Source: an uncultured Winogradskyella sp.
GTDB lineage: Bacteria > Bacteroidota > Bacteroidia > Flavobacteriales > Flavobacteriaceae
Length of the DNA: 64,000 bases
NCBI RefSeq assembly: GCF_937958655.1
Contig: NZ_CALGNH010000025.1
Location: 114,739 to 178,738 of the forward strand
Direction of reading: 5' to 3'
The notes under the pieces are model-generated. The model was not told the origin of the DNA, made no database searches, and worked only from the letters and a program-made list of their open reading frames with translations. Positions 17,003-27,082 of the stretch are shown piece after piece (the first letter of the stretch is position 1; each line of letters opens with the position of its first letter). The translations under genes were made by a program, and so were the position numbers.

Positions 17003-18343
17003 TTATAACATTACTCCTTTGAGTTTTTTATACAATAACATGGCGTTGGTGTCCGATAATTTAGAGAGGTATAAACAAATACTTATCAAATTTTGATACA
17101 GTGATGTATGTGTTAGTTTAACCGTTTCGGGCAGGAGGTTGAGCAATAAATTATCGTAGCTAGTAAGATTTTCATCAAAATAGTTTTGAGCCAATGTTCC
17201 GTAAGCATTTAGTAATTGATTTAAAATCTCATAACCCGCAATTTCTTTATTTAAAACCTCTTCTGAATTATAGATATTCTTTACACTGAGATTAATAATA
17301 TCCTTAATCTGTGCTTTGTATTGACTAACATCTAAAAGTGCTGTTTCAAATTTACCTTCTAAAATAGCTTCCTCGTGCTCCATAAAAATGTCTACAGATT
17401 CGTCAATTAAAGTACTTATTGCTAACGCACGCAAATAACTTACGCGGTCTGCCGTTGTTTTAAGCGCATTATAATTTTCAGTTTTAATCTTTGGTCTTAC
17501 CAAATTGGTAAGGTATTCTAGTGCATATTCTTCTTGTATTAAGCCTAAATTAATACCATCTTCAAAATCTATGATTGTGTAACAAATATCATCTGCGGCT
17601 TCAACTAAAAAAGCCAAAGGATGCCTGTTATAACTCAAATAATTAGTACTCCGTTTTATTAAACCTAATTCAGTCACCACGTCTAAGAACATATCTTTTT
17701 CGCTCTGAAAAAACCCATATTTTTTATCTACAATATGAGACGATGGTTTTTTAGGTAGAGACGCTTTAGGATATTTTATAAATGCACCAAGTGTTGCGTA
17801 GCTTAAGCGTAAGCCACCCAATCTACCTTCTCTACTTTCTGTTAAAATTTTAAAGCCGTTAGCATTGCCTTCAAAATCACATAAATCTTGGTATTCTGCA
17901 TCGGTCATTAAGTCTTTAAAAACTTTTCCTTTACCGGCTTTAAAATAAGCGCCTATAGCTTTTTCACCAGAATGTCCAAAGGGTGGATTACCGATATCAT
18001 GCGCTAAAGCTGCCGCAGCTACTATGGCCCCAAAATCATTCATTTGATAACCTAGTACGCTTCTTAAATGCGGATATTTAGCCAATAATAAATTTCCAAC
18101 TTTTCTACCAAGTGACCTACCTACAACACTCACTTCTAAACTATGTGTTAACCGCGTATGTACAAAATCTGTCTTAGACAGCGGTACCACCTGTGTTTTA
18201 TCTTGAAGACTTCGAAACTCCGAAGAAAATATAATACGATCGTAATCAACTTCAAAACCTAAACGGGTTTCATCTTGTTCTTTTCGCAGTCTTTTATTAG
18301 TGTCGCCAAAACGTTTTAAGGATAGTAACTGTTCCCAATTCAT
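17003..18343 (-). CDS. dgt: Deoxyguanosinetriphosphate triphosphohydrolase (HD-domain dNTPase)
   Basis: The 446-aa protein has the HD-superfamily metal motifs: H in THSLEVSVVGRSLG, HD in AALAHDIGNPPFGHSGE, and a downstream Asp in EAADDICYTIIDFEDG. The N-terminal RTEFERD-like IIFSSEFRSLQDKTQV is typical of Dgt. It cleaves dGTP (and often other dNTPs) to nucleoside plus triphosphate and thus works against the ribonucleotide reductase at 28.8-31.9 kb in dNTP balance. Length is normal for the family. Confidence 0.93.
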   Translation of the reverse strand: MNWEQLLSLKRFGDTNKRLRKEQDETRLGFEVDYDRIIFSSEFRSLQDKTQVVPLSKTDFVHTRLTHSLEVSVVGRSLGRKVGNLLLAKYPHLRSVLGYQMNDFGAIVAAAALAHDIGNPPFGHSGEKAIGAYFKAGKGKVFKDLMTDAEYQDLCDFEGNANGFKILTESREGRLGGLRLSYATLGAFIKYPKASLPKKPSSHIVDKKYGFFQSEKDMFLDVVTELGLIKRSTNYLSYNRHPLAFLVEAADDICYTIIDFEDGINLGLIQEEYALEYLTNLVRPKIKTENYNALKTTADRVSYLRALAISTLIDESVDIFMEHEEAILEGKFETALLDVSQYKAQIKDIINLSVKNIYNSEEVLNKEIAGYEILNQLLNAYGTLAQNYFDENLTSYDNLLLNLLPETVKLTHTSLYQNLISICLYLSKLSDTNAMLLYKKLKGVML

Positions 18344-18570
18344 AACATTTTATTTAGAGTGTGCAAGATATAAATTGGTATAGAATAAACTTTAAAATTA
18401 TCTACAGATTCTAGCAACTTTCAATGTTAACAAATTGTTTCCATTTGTAAAAAGTTATTAATATTAATCTAACACTAAGCTAACCTTATGATTACAAATC
18501 TTTAATTTTTGATTAACCTTAAAAAGCGAATACAGCCGTTTCTTTGCATCAGCAATTTTTTATATAAACG

Positions 18571-21399
18571 ATGAAAAGATTCAACCTTTTAGTTACCCTT
18601 ATTTTCGCTCTATTTTCTTATGCACAAGAAACTGGGTCTATTACCGGAAAACTTACCGATAAAGACTTTAATGACGACCCATTACCTTTTGCTAATGTTG
18701 TTATAAAAGGCACATCTACGGGTACAACCTCTGATATTGATGGCTTGTATATTTTTGATGAATTAGAACCAGGCGCTTACACACTTGTATTTAGTTTTGT
18801 TGGTTATGAGACACAAGAAATTGTTACTCAAGTAACAGCAGGTCAAAAAACAACACTTAATGTCTCTATGGGAGCTTCAGCAGCTGTCTTAGATGAAGTT
18901 GTATTAACACCTGTTACCGCTAGAAAAGAAAGTGAAAGCGCTCTTTTATTAGATCAAAAGAAAGCGGTTACCATTAAACAAAGTATAGGTGCTGTTGAGC
19001 TCTCTCGCAAAGGAGTTAGCGATGCTGCTGGTGCTGTAACTAAAATATCAGGTATTTCAAAACAAGAAGGTGGAGGCAATGTCTATGTAAGAGGTTTAGG
19101 AGATCGTTACTTAAACACTACTTATAATGGTTTAACATTACCTGCTAACAATATTGAAAAGAAAAATATGGATCTTAATCTTTTTTCTTCAGATGTTATA
19201 CAAAATGTTGGTGTCAGTAAAACCTATGCTGCTAATTTTTATGGTGACTTTGCTGCTGGTAATGTAGATGTTGTTGCCAAAGAATATACAGGTGACTTCT
19301 TTTTAGATGTTAATTTAGGCTCTAACTTTAACTCTAATGCCATAGGAGAAAACTTTGTTAAAAGTGAAGGTACAGGCTATTTTGGTTTTTACAACAGGTA
19401 CAGAAACAACCCTTACGCTGTAGTATTATCGCATGGTGTGGACCCACAAGGTATAGACGGAACGGTAGGTTTAGAAGGTAGTTTTTCTGGTGGAAAATCT
19501 TGGAATATTGGTGAAGAATCTCGCTTAAGTCTTTTTACAACAGCTTCTTTTGGTAGTAGTTTTGAATACCGAAGAGGCCAAGCAGCCAATGTTACAGCAG
19601 CGGCAAATACCATATTTCAGGATTCAGAGGAATTTGAGTTTTCGCGTACCACTACAGCTATGGCTAACATAGTTTACAGAATAAACAATGACCATAAAAT
19701 AAAATACAATTCGTTATTTATTAATGCTGCTACGGACGAAGTTGGTCGTTTTGGTATTGATGGTCGTGGTTATAATCGTAACACTATAGCAGATAACGAT
19801 GATTTTGGTTTTTTTACGCAAAACGTACAGTTTGAGCAAGATATGATCTTTGTGAATCAAATCTTAGGAACAAGTAATTTTAGTGAAAAATTAAAATTAG
19901 ACTACGGTGTTGGGTACAATGCTGTTTTAGCGCGCCAACCAGACCGTAAGCGTATTGCTTTAGAGCGTTTTGAAAACACACTAGATAACGACCCTAATAC
20001 CAATGCAATCTTTTTTAGAAATGTTGAATTTGATAACCAACGCTATTTCCAAAATATCGAAGATAACGAGATTAATGCGCGTTTAAATTTAATTTATGAA
20101 ACCTCTGAAGATTTAATATTTAATTTTGGATATAATGGTCGTTCTAAAGAACGTACTTTTAACAATCAACGCTATGGTTATGACATTATTAATCCATTTA
20201 CAGAGATTGCAGATGTCAATAATTTTGATGCCTTTTTTACACGCGAAAATTTAGGAGTACTTTATAATACCAGTGTTTTCCGTCCGCTAGATCCTGCAAA
20301 CGGGTTAGGCAGAGAAAACTTACCAGGCCAATTAGAAAATACGTACCAAGGTAACCTTAGTGTGCATGCGTTATATACTGATGCTATTTATAAAGCTGGC
20401 GAAAAATGGACCTTCGTCCCTGGCGTAAGAGTTGAGCGTTTTAATCAAGAAATTAGTTATAACGTAATTAATCTATCGTTTAATAATCCTGGCAGTAATG
20501 AAGCTAATGAGACATTTTTCCTTCCAAGTTTAAATATAAAATATGCGCTAACCGAAGATCAAAATCTACGTGTTTCGGCCAGTAGAACGGTATCTAACCC
20601 AGAGTTTAAAGAAGTAGCGCCATTTGTTTACGAAAATGTAATTGATCGTATTGGTGGTAATCCAGATTTATTAAATGACCCTGCGTTTTCTACTATAGTA
20701 AACTTAGATTTTAAGTACGAATGGTTTATAAATAGTGGTGAAATTTTATCATTAGGAGTCTTTAATAAAACCATTAATGACCCTGTTAACTTAGTATCTG
20801 CTAACGATGCTACAGGTACACAACGTTTCTTTAGAACAGGAGATAGGGCTGATGTATTTGGAGTAGAAGTTGAAGCTAGAAAAAAACTTATTAAAGATGA
20901 AGATGACAAAAGCATTTTAGCTGCTGGGATGAATATTACCTACACCACAACCAAGCAAGATTTAAAAACGGTTACAGGTACTTTTGGCACCAACTTTAAT
21001 AGAGATTCTGACGAATTACAAGGAGCATCGCCATGGTTAATTAACGCAGATGTAAGCTATAGCCCAACATTTGGCGAGTACAAACCCGTAGCTAACTTGG
21101 TGTTTTCTTATTTCTCGGACCGTATTGATGCCTTAGGAGCAGGGCAACTTGGAAATATTATTGAAAAAGGTGTGCCTACTTTAGACTTTGTCTGGAAGAA
21201 TACCATCAACAAAAATTTTGAAATTAATGCTAGTGTAAAGAACATTCTTAACCCAACCATTGAGCGTGTTCGTGAGAATGTATCTTTTGATCCTGTTTTA
21301 GCTAGTGATCTGGGTGTAAATCCTAATTTATCTGAATTTGCACTATCGAGTTATAAAAGAGGCGTTAATGCTAGCCTACAATTTAAATATAAATTTTAA
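18571..21399 (+). CDS. TonB-dependent outer-membrane receptor with N-terminal carboxypeptidase-like domain
   Basis: The 942-aa protein has a signal peptide (1-18, ending YAQE), a CarboxypepD_reg-like beta domain (about 22-110: ITGKLTDKDFNDDPLPFANVVIKGTSTGTTSDIDG pattern), a plug domain (about 125-245, with VYVRGLGDRYLNTTYNG) and a 22-strand barrel ending in Phe (LQFKYKF). It imports a large ligand across the outer membrane using TonB energy. It is followed 37 bp later by a beta-helix lipoprotein, so the two probably form a pair. The substrate cannot be read; a phosphate gene lies nearby (24.6 kb) but the link is only positional. Confidence 0.93.
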   Translation: MKRFNLLVTLIFALFSYAQETGSITGKLTDKDFNDDPLPFANVVIKGTSTGTTSDIDGLYIFDELEPGAYTLVFSFVGYETQEIVTQVTAGQKTTLNVSMGASAAVLDEVVLTPVTARKESESALLLDQKKAVTIKQSIGAVELSRKGVSDAAGAVTKISGISKQEGGGNVYVRGLGDRYLNTTYNGLTLPANNIEKKNMDLNLFSSDVIQNVGVSKTYAANFYGDFAAGNVDVVAKEYTGDFFLDVNLGSNFNSNAIGENFVKSEGTGYFGFYNRYRNNPYAVVLSHGVDPQGIDGTVGLEGSFSGGKSWNIGEESRLSLFTTASFGSSFEYRRGQAANVTAAANTIFQDSEEFEFSRTTTAMANIVYRINNDHKIKYNSLFINAATDEVGRFGIDGRGYNRNTIADNDDFGFFTQNVQFEQDMIFVNQILGTSNFSEKLKLDYGVGYNAVLARQPDRKRIALERFENTLDNDPNTNAIFFRNVEFDNQRYFQNIEDNEINARLNLIYETSEDLIFNFGYNGRSKERTFNNQRYGYDIINPFTEIADVNNFDAFFTRENLGVLYNTSVFRPLDPANGLGRENLPGQLENTYQGNLSVHALYTDAIYKAGEKWTFVPGVRVERFNQEISYNVINLSFNNPGSNEANETFFLPSLNIKYALTEDQNLRVSASRTVSNPEFKEVAPFVYENVIDRIGGNPDLLNDPAFSTIVNLDFKYEWFINSGEILSLGVFNKTINDPVNLVSANDATGTQRFFRTGDRADVFGVEVEARKKLIKDEDDKSILAAGMNITYTTTKQDLKTVTGTFGTNFNRDSDELQGASPWLINADVSYSPTFGEYKPVANLVFSYFSDRIDALGAGQLGNIIEKGVPTLDFVWKNTINKNFEINASVKNILNPTIERVRENVSFDPVLASDLGVNPNLSEFALSSYKRGVNASLQFKYKF

Positions 21400-21436
21400 C
21401 CAAAAAAACCTTTTTAAAATTAATTTTTAAACAAAC

Positions 21437-22606
21437 ATGAAAACAAACAAATTACTTTTAGGATTCTTAACAGTGGTTTCTATATTAGCCACAAGTTGTG
21501 CTGCTGATGACACGGCAGATATTACTATTAACCAGGGTGACAACGGAGCTGGCACAGTTGACCCTTCTGACTTGGAAATAGGTGGGACGCTTACTTCTAA
21601 CCTTACGCTTGTTACTGGTACAGAATATATTTTATCAAGTGCACTTATAGTGCCAACAGGTTTAGTTTTAACTATTGAGCCGGGAGTTGTAGTAAAAGCA
21701 ACTACGGGTTCTGATGTTTATGTTGCTATAAAACAAGGCGGTATGATTATGGCAGAAGGTACATCGTCTAACCCTATTGTCTTTACGTCTAATTCTGCTA
21801 CACCAAACCCTGGTGATTGGGGAGGACTTATCGTTTTAGGACGTGCTCCAATAAACTCTGTAGTTGGTGGTGATGCTACTTCTACATCTGAAATAGGTGG
21901 TTTACCTTATGGCGGTAGCGATGTTAACGACAATTCAGGAATCATCAGATATCTACGTATAGAATATTCTGGTGGTGCTGCTGATGCTGCTTCAGAAAAT
22001 AACGGATTCTCTTTTTACGGTGTAGGTAATGGGACCACCATAGATTTTATTCAGGCGTTTGAAGGTGCTGACGATGGTGTAGAATTTTTTGGAGGTACGG
22101 TAAACGCATCTCACATCTCTGTTGTTGGTGCTCAAGATGACTCTGTTGATTGGACCGAAGGTTTCACAGGTACACTTACAGATGTTTACATAGAACACAG
22201 ACAATCTCATGATAAAGGTATTGAAGGTGACGGATTTAATACAGATATCGGTAATAACTCTAGTCCTATATTTTGGAGTGCACCTACAATAAACAATCTT
22301 ACCATTAATGGTTTAGGATCAAGCAACGGTAATGAGGCTATTAGATTAAGAGCAGGTACAAGAGCTATTTTTAATAACGTTTTTATTGAAGGTTTTGAAG
22401 AGGCTTATGATTTGGATGATAGTGAAACAGGCAATGGTGTACTAGCTGGTGACACAAACGTAACAGACATCTCTTTTGATGATATCGTTTTAAGCTTAAA
22501 AAATGATACTGACGCGCAGTTTAATGAAGACACGTTCTTCTCTGGTATTGGTAATGGTACTGGCGCAGAATACAATACTTGGAACGCTGGTTGGACAAGA
22601 AACTAA
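21437..22606 (+). CDS. Beta-helix-type lipoprotein paired with the TonB receptor
   Basis: The 389-aa protein has a lipobox (ILATSC, Cys21). The body is rich in Gly/Asn/Asp/Thr with repeating IEPGVVVKATTGSDVYVAIKQGG, GWGGLIVLGRAPINSV-like and DDGVEFFGGTVNASHISVVG units, as in right-handed parallel beta-helix proteins. Relatives are sometimes mislabelled multidrug transporter; there are no TM helices here, so that name is wrong. It lies 37 bp after the receptor gene and ends before a bidirectional terminator. A surface or extracellular ligand-binding partner is the likely role. Confidence 0.75.
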   Translation: MKTNKLLLGFLTVVSILATSCAADDTADITINQGDNGAGTVDPSDLEIGGTLTSNLTLVTGTEYILSSALIVPTGLVLTIEPGVVVKATTGSDVYVAIKQGGMIMAEGTSSNPIVFTSNSATPNPGDWGGLIVLGRAPINSVVGGDATSTSEIGGLPYGGSDVNDNSGIIRYLRIEYSGGAADAASENNGFSFYGVGNGTTIDFIQAFEGADDGVEFFGGTVNASHISVVGAQDDSVDWTEGFTGTLTDVYIEHRQSHDKGIEGDGFNTDIGNNSSPIFWSAPTINNLTINGLGSSNGNEAIRLRAGTRAIFNNVFIEGFEEAYDLDDSETGNGVLAGDTNVTDISFDDIVLSLKNDTDAQFNEDTFFSGIGNGTGAEYNTWNAGWTRN

Positions 22607-22640
22607 TGAATTCTATATAAACTAGAAAACATAGAATATA

Positions 22641-22674
22641 AAAAAAGCATCTTCGTCATTGAAGATGCTTTTTT
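22641..22674. terminator. Bidirectional terminator
   Basis: AAAAAAGCATCTTC / GAAGATGCTTTTTT with loop GTCATT, and T-runs on both strands. It separates the TonB-receptor operon from the convergent MORN-like gene. Confidence 0.9.
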
Positions 22675-22695
22675 CTATTTAATACTGTTTTATTT

Positions 22696-23055
22696 TTATT
22701 TGTTAGAGGCCACCTTAGCGTCAGAACTTGTCCATTGGTTAACACTTGTAATAGCATTATTAGAATAATCCACCTCTTTTAAAGTATTACCACTCCAATA
22801 AAACCATTTACCTACTTTCTTCCCTTCATCATACTTAGCCGATACTAATTTATTACCTTCTTCACAAAAACTTAACCACTCACCATGCAACTTACCGTCA
22901 ACAGTGTAATAACCAGTTTGGCTAACTTCACCATTATCATAATAATAAGTAACTTCAATTAGGTTTTTATCTTTATTTAATTTTAATTCTCTTTCCTTTT
23001 GAGCATAGGTAAGACTTACTGTCAATACTAATAAGATGGTAACTAACTTTTTCAT
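22696..23055 (-). CDS. Secreted MORN-repeat-like (YwqK-type) protein
   Basis: The 119-aa protein has a signal peptide (1-18, ending TYAQ). It has two to three MORN-like units (YYDNGEVSQTGYYTVDGKLHG, FCEEGNKLVSAKYDEGKKVG, YWSGNTLKEVDYSNNAI) with the usual Y-x-x-G-x-x-x-x-x-G pattern. Related proteins are annotated as YwqK-family antitoxins, but the toxin partner is not present here and a secreted form would not be an antitoxin in the normal sense. Role unknown. Confidence 0.75.
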   Translation of the reverse strand: MKKLVTILLVLTVSLTYAQKERELKLNKDKNLIEVTYYYDNGEVSQTGYYTVDGKLHGEWLSFCEEGNKLVSAKYDEGKKVGKWFYWSGNTLKEVDYSNNAITSVNQWTSSDAKVASNK

Positions 23056-23272
23056 ATCTATTTGGGTATTATTAATGATTACGTAACAAACTTAATACTT
23101 TTTTTACATTTAAACAACACTTACGTAACATTAAATTAACATTGAACCTGTAAATATTTGATTTGCAGTATTTTAAATTAATTCAATTTAGTAACATTGA
23201 AACCTCTTTTTACAATACATTAAACTAAATGATGGGTATATGTCTTATTTTTGCTTTGTACATTTTAAACCT

Positions 23273-23860
23273 ATGAACGTTAGAATACTTATAACGACTT
23301 TAATTTTTATAGTCTGTTCACAATATATTGTTAGTCAAACCAAAAAAGAAAAAGAACAACGGATAAAACGATCTCATTTTCCTGTTAAAGCTCAAAACAT
23401 TCTTAATTATTTACCTAAAGACTGTAAGCGTATAAAATATTACAAGGAAACGGATGGAAACAAGCAAAGTTTTGAAACCAAGTTTAAATATAATAGACAG
23501 TGGTTTAGTTTAGAATTTTCACCTAACGGTCGTATTGAAGATCTCGAAGTTATCATTACAATAAAAACCATTAATAGTCCTACAAAAATAAAAATAGAGA
23601 ACTATTTTAATACTAAATACTTAAAATACAAACTCATAAAAGTCCAAAAACAATTTGTTTTTGATCAAAACTCAAACGTAGAGGGTTTTATAACAAATAT
23701 CCTAAATCATGACAATGGTACCATTGTAAATTATGAAATTATAGCAGAGGTTAAAACAGAGAAAAGTCGTGAGATGCGAGAATTTACGTTTAATCAAAAC
23801 GGAGCATTTATAAACTTTAGAGTTATTAAACCCACATCATATGAGTATGTCCTTTACTAA
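23273..23860 (+). CDS. Secreted protein of unknown function upstream of DUF2490 gene
   Basis: From the ATG at 23273 the product is 195 aa, with a signal peptide (1-20, ending IVSQT) and a mature domain rich in Lys/Tyr/Asn and alternating beta-like sequence (FETKFKYNRQWFSLEFSPNGRIEDLEVIIT), a little like PepSY/beta-lactamase-inhibitor-like periplasmic folds. An upstream ATG (23240) would spoil the signal peptide. Its end overlaps the next gene start by 20 bp, so the two are translationally coupled. Confidence 0.75.
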   Translation: MNVRILITTLIFIVCSQYIVSQTKKEKEQRIKRSHFPVKAQNILNYLPKDCKRIKYYKETDGNKQSFETKFKYNRQWFSLEFSPNGRIEDLEVIITIKTINSPTKIKIENYFNTKYLKYKLIKVQKQFVFDQNSNVEGFITNILNHDNGTIVNYEIIAEVKTEKSREMREFTFNQNGAFINFRVIKPTSYEYVLY

Positions 23861-24527
23861 GCTCATTATAATCATAGGCTTAAGCGTGGTAAGCTCATTC
23901 CTTTTTGCACAACAGGACTTTGAAGGTTTGGGTGAAACAAGTTTAACTTTAAACCATAAGATAAATAGTAAATATAAAATTAACTTCTCGGTAAGATCTC
24001 GCTATTTTATGTATCAAGATAGTAATTTCAATTTTGAAAATAGACAATTAGATGTTGTACATTTTTCAACTCTTAACCTAGATTACAATCATAGTCTCGG
24101 TTTAGGTATTCAGTATAGATTTAGGGAAGTTATAGATGGAGGAACTAACGAATTACGACTAACTCAACAATTTAATTATACAAAGACTAATGGAGCCATG
24201 CGTTTTGGACACCGTTTAAGATTTGAACAACGTATTTTAGAAGATGTTACAATTCTTAGATCGCGATACCGATTTGCCTTAGACATTCCTCTTAAAGGAG
24301 AAAAACTTAATGGTGGTGAGCTCTACTTAATATGTGCTATGGAAGCATTACTTAGCCATAGCAAAGTAAATCAACCAGAGCTAGATCACCGTACCACCTC
24401 ACATCTGGGATGGCTTCTTTCTGAAGCTTTAAAACTACAATTAGGCTTAGAGTATCGATTTGAAGCCATTAACAATAGCACTGAACAGAAACTTTTTATT
24501 CTAAGTGGATTAATTTTAAGAGTATAA
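23841..24527 (+). CDS. DUF2490-family outer-membrane protein
   Basis: The 228-aa protein has a signal peptide (ending LFAQQ) and amphipathic beta strands with aromatic ends (KINFSVRSRYFMYQ, LGLGIQYRFREV, LQLGLEYRFEAI), ending in ILRV. The pattern fits DUF2490, an outer-membrane barrel family of unknown function common in Bacteroidota. An ATG two codons further in (23847) is also possible. It overlaps the preceding secreted-protein gene and lies just upstream of the phosphate permease. Confidence 0.8.
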   Translation: MSMSFTKLIIIIGLSVVSSFLFAQQDFEGLGETSLTLNHKINSKYKINFSVRSRYFMYQDSNFNFENRQLDVVHFSTLNLDYNHSLGLGIQYRFREVIDGGTNELRLTQQFNYTKTNGAMRFGHRLRFEQRILEDVTILRSRYRFALDIPLKGEKLNGGELYLICAMEALLSHSKVNQPELDHRTTSHLGWLLSEALKLQLGLEYRFEAINNSTEQKLFILSGLILRV

Positions 24528-24642
24528 TTAAGCTTTATAGTTAGATTATAAGCGGTTTGAGCAAAAAATAAATAACCTCTAAATAACGTCAGATTAAAAA
24601 TAATTAAATTAATTTGCATTCAATTATTAGCTACCCACGTAC

Positions 24643-26916
24643 ATGGAAAATCTTTATATCTATATGCTTGCTGCTTTGGCATTTTTAGCTGTTGCAGATT
24701 TAGTAGTTGGTGTAAGTAATGATGCCGTAAACTTTTTAAATTCTGCCATTGGCTCTAAAGCCGTTTCATTTAAAACCATAATGATTGTTGCTAGTTTAGG
24801 AGTAGCAGTTGGTGCAATGACCTCTAGTGGTATGATGGAAGTGGCTCGTAAAGGTATTTTTAATCCTAGCCAATTTATGTTTAATGAGATTATGGTGATT
24901 TTTATGGCCGTAATGCTCACAGATATACTCCTCTTAGATTTCTTTAACACCTTAGGTTTACCAACTTCTACAACAGTTTCAATTGTTTTTGAATTATTAG
25001 GTGCATCAGTCGCTGTAGCCTTAATAAAAATTTACGGAGATAACACCCAATCCATTACAGACCTTACTAATTATATAAATAATGAAAAGGCTATAGAAAT
25101 TATACTAGGCATACTGCTCTCAGTAGTAGTCGCCTTTACAATTGGCGCTATAGTACAGTATGTATCGCGATTGTTATTATCCTTTAATTTTCAGGAAAAA
25201 CCAGATTGGTATGGGTCTATCTTTAGTGGTTTTGCGATTACTTCGATTATGTATTTTATAATAGTAAAAGGATTAAAGAATGCGGCCTTTATGCCTCCGT
25301 CTGTTAAAGAGTTTTTGAGTAATAATCCGGTTACGTTTATTGCACTGAGCTTTGTAGCATTTACCATTTTATCATTACTCGCCATTAAATTGCTCAATGC
25401 AAAGATTTATACTATTATAATCATTGTAGGAACATTTGCACTAGCTGTTGCATTTGCAGGTAATGATTTGGTTAATTTTATCGGTGTACCTATTGCGGCT
25501 TATAATTCTTATGAGGTTTGGTCTACCAGCGGAATAGAAGCAACCAATTACGCAATGGTTGCTCTCGGAGAACCTGTACGAACAGAGCTCTGCCTTTTGT
25601 TAATTGCTGGATTAATTATGGTGCTTACATTATGGTTTAGCAGTAAGGCTAAGGCCGTTGTAAAAACTTCAGTAGATCTATCTAGGCAAGATGAAGTTAA
25701 AGAACGTTTTGAACCTAATTTTTTATCTAGAAACATTGTACGTCTCACAATTGGACTTAATGATAGTGTTAATAAAATATTACCTAATACTTTTAAAAAG
25801 TGGTCTAATGATCGATTTGTTGAACCTAAACGTGTTATAAAAATTCAAGATAAACCAGCCTTTGACCTTGTCCGTGCTTCAGTTAATTTAATGGTAGCTA
25901 GTGTGCTTATTTCTGTTGCAACCTCAATGAAGCTTCCACTTTCTACAACTTATGTTACGTTTATGGTTGCTATGGGAACCTCTTTAGCAGATAGAGCTTG
26001 GGGCAGTGAAAGTGCTGTTTATAGAGTTGCGGGTGTACTTAACGTTATTGGAGGGTGGTTTTTTACGGCATTTAGTGCTTTTGTAGCTGCAGCAATAATG
26101 GCTTACATTTTATATCATGGAGGTGGTTATGCGCTTACAGGACTTTTAATTCTTGCTATGGTATTATTAATTAGAAATTACTTGTTGCACCGTAAGAGTT
26201 CAAAAATTATGCGCGAAGAAGATAAACTTGAACGTGCCGAGAGTAATTCTACACAAGGTGTAATTCATGAAAGTGCATCAAATATTGCCAACGTAATTAG
26301 TCGTGGGAATAGAATATACACTTCTGCAATTAACGGCTTGGCTGTACAGGATTTAAAAGTACTTAAGAAAAATCGTAAACAAGTTGATAAATTATCTGAT
26401 GAGATTGATGATCTAAAGGATAATATCTTCTATTTTATAAGAAACCTAGAAGAACCTAGTGTCTCAGCCAGTAACTTTTACATCAATATTTTAGGGCATT
26501 TACAAGATATGGCGCAATCGTTAGCCTATATTTCTAAAGCGAGCCATAAACATATTAACAACAATCACAGGAAATTAAAATTTAGCCAAATTAAAGAACT
26601 CAAAGATTTGGACGATAATTTAGAAGATCTATTTAAAACAACACAAACAGCTTTTGAATCGCGTTCTTTTGAACAAATTGGTGCTGTGTTAGCCAATAAG
26701 TCAAAAATCTTTGATTTGGTTAGAGAAAAAATTCAGAAACAAGTAGAACGAACACGGAGTGAAGAGTCTAGTCCAAAAAATACAACCCTCTATTTTAATT
26801 TATTAGTAGAAACAAAAGATCTTTTAACAAATATGATGAATTTGTTGGAAGAATATTTCCACGCACATGACAGCTCTATTACACCAGCTCAGACTACCAT
26901 TGAACAAGATGAATAA
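24643..26916 (+). CDS. PiT-family inorganic phosphate permease with C-terminal PhoU/DUF47-like domain
   Basis: The 757-aa protein carries the two PiT signature repeats: VGVSNDAVNFLNSAIGSKAVS in TM1-2 (residues 23-43) and AFAGNDLVNFIGVPIAAYNS in the second half (about 268-287). Ten or more TM helices end near 510. The remaining ~230 residues are soluble and helical (NANVISRGNRIYTSAINGLAVQDLKVLKK onward), like PhoU/DUF47. It would import phosphate with a cation, with the tail as a built-in regulator instead of the separate DUF47 protein common elsewhere. It has its own terminator. Confidence 0.92.
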   Translation: MENLYIYMLAALAFLAVADLVVGVSNDAVNFLNSAIGSKAVSFKTIMIVASLGVAVGAMTSSGMMEVARKGIFNPSQFMFNEIMVIFMAVMLTDILLLDFFNTLGLPTSTTVSIVFELLGASVAVALIKIYGDNTQSITDLTNYINNEKAIEIILGILLSVVVAFTIGAIVQYVSRLLLSFNFQEKPDWYGSIFSGFAITSIMYFIIVKGLKNAAFMPPSVKEFLSNNPVTFIALSFVAFTILSLLAIKLLNAKIYTIIIIVGTFALAVAFAGNDLVNFIGVPIAAYNSYEVWSTSGIEATNYAMVALGEPVRTELCLLLIAGLIMVLTLWFSSKAKAVVKTSVDLSRQDEVKERFEPNFLSRNIVRLTIGLNDSVNKILPNTFKKWSNDRFVEPKRVIKIQDKPAFDLVRASVNLMVASVLISVATSMKLPLSTTYVTFMVAMGTSLADRAWGSESAVYRVAGVLNVIGGWFFTAFSAFVAAAIMAYILYHGGGYALTGLLILAMVLLIRNYLLHRKSSKIMREEDKLERAESNSTQGVIHESASNIANVISRGNRIYTSAINGLAVQDLKVLKKNRKQVDKLSDEIDDLKDNIFYFIRNLEEPSVSASNFYINILGHLQDMAQSLAYISKASHKHINNNHRKLKFSQIKELKDLDDNLEDLFKTTQTAFESRSFEQIGAVLANKSKIFDLVREKIQKQVERTRSEESSPKNTTLYFNLLVETKDLLTNMMNLLEEYFHAHDSSITPAQTTIEQDE

Positions 26917-26947
26917 TTTAGATATCAACTACTTAAGATTATATCCA

Positions 26948-26979
26948 AATCCTCAAATCACTTTGAGGATTTTTTTTTG
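26948..26979 (+). terminator. Terminator of the phosphate permease gene
   Basis: AATCCTCAAA / TTTGAGGATT stem with a 4-nt loop, followed by eight T. Confidence 0.88.
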
Positions 26980-27026
26980 AGTTAAACAAAATAGTAATTA
27001 AATCATACATAGATAATCCAAGGCTC

Positions 27027-27034
27027 TAATTTTG
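27027..27034 (+). promoter_or_regulatory. -7 box for the OmpA-like lipoprotein gene
   Basis: TAATTTTG matches TAnnTTTG. It lies 49 bp before the ATG at 27083 and after the previous terminator. Confidence 0.45.
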
Positions 27035-27082
27035 CCGTATATGAAGATATAATTGATTAATAACATCCAAAAAAATTAAAAC

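Noticed and set aside
22696..23055. Antitoxin call for the MORN-like protein
   Set aside because: It has a signal peptide and no adjacent toxin gene.
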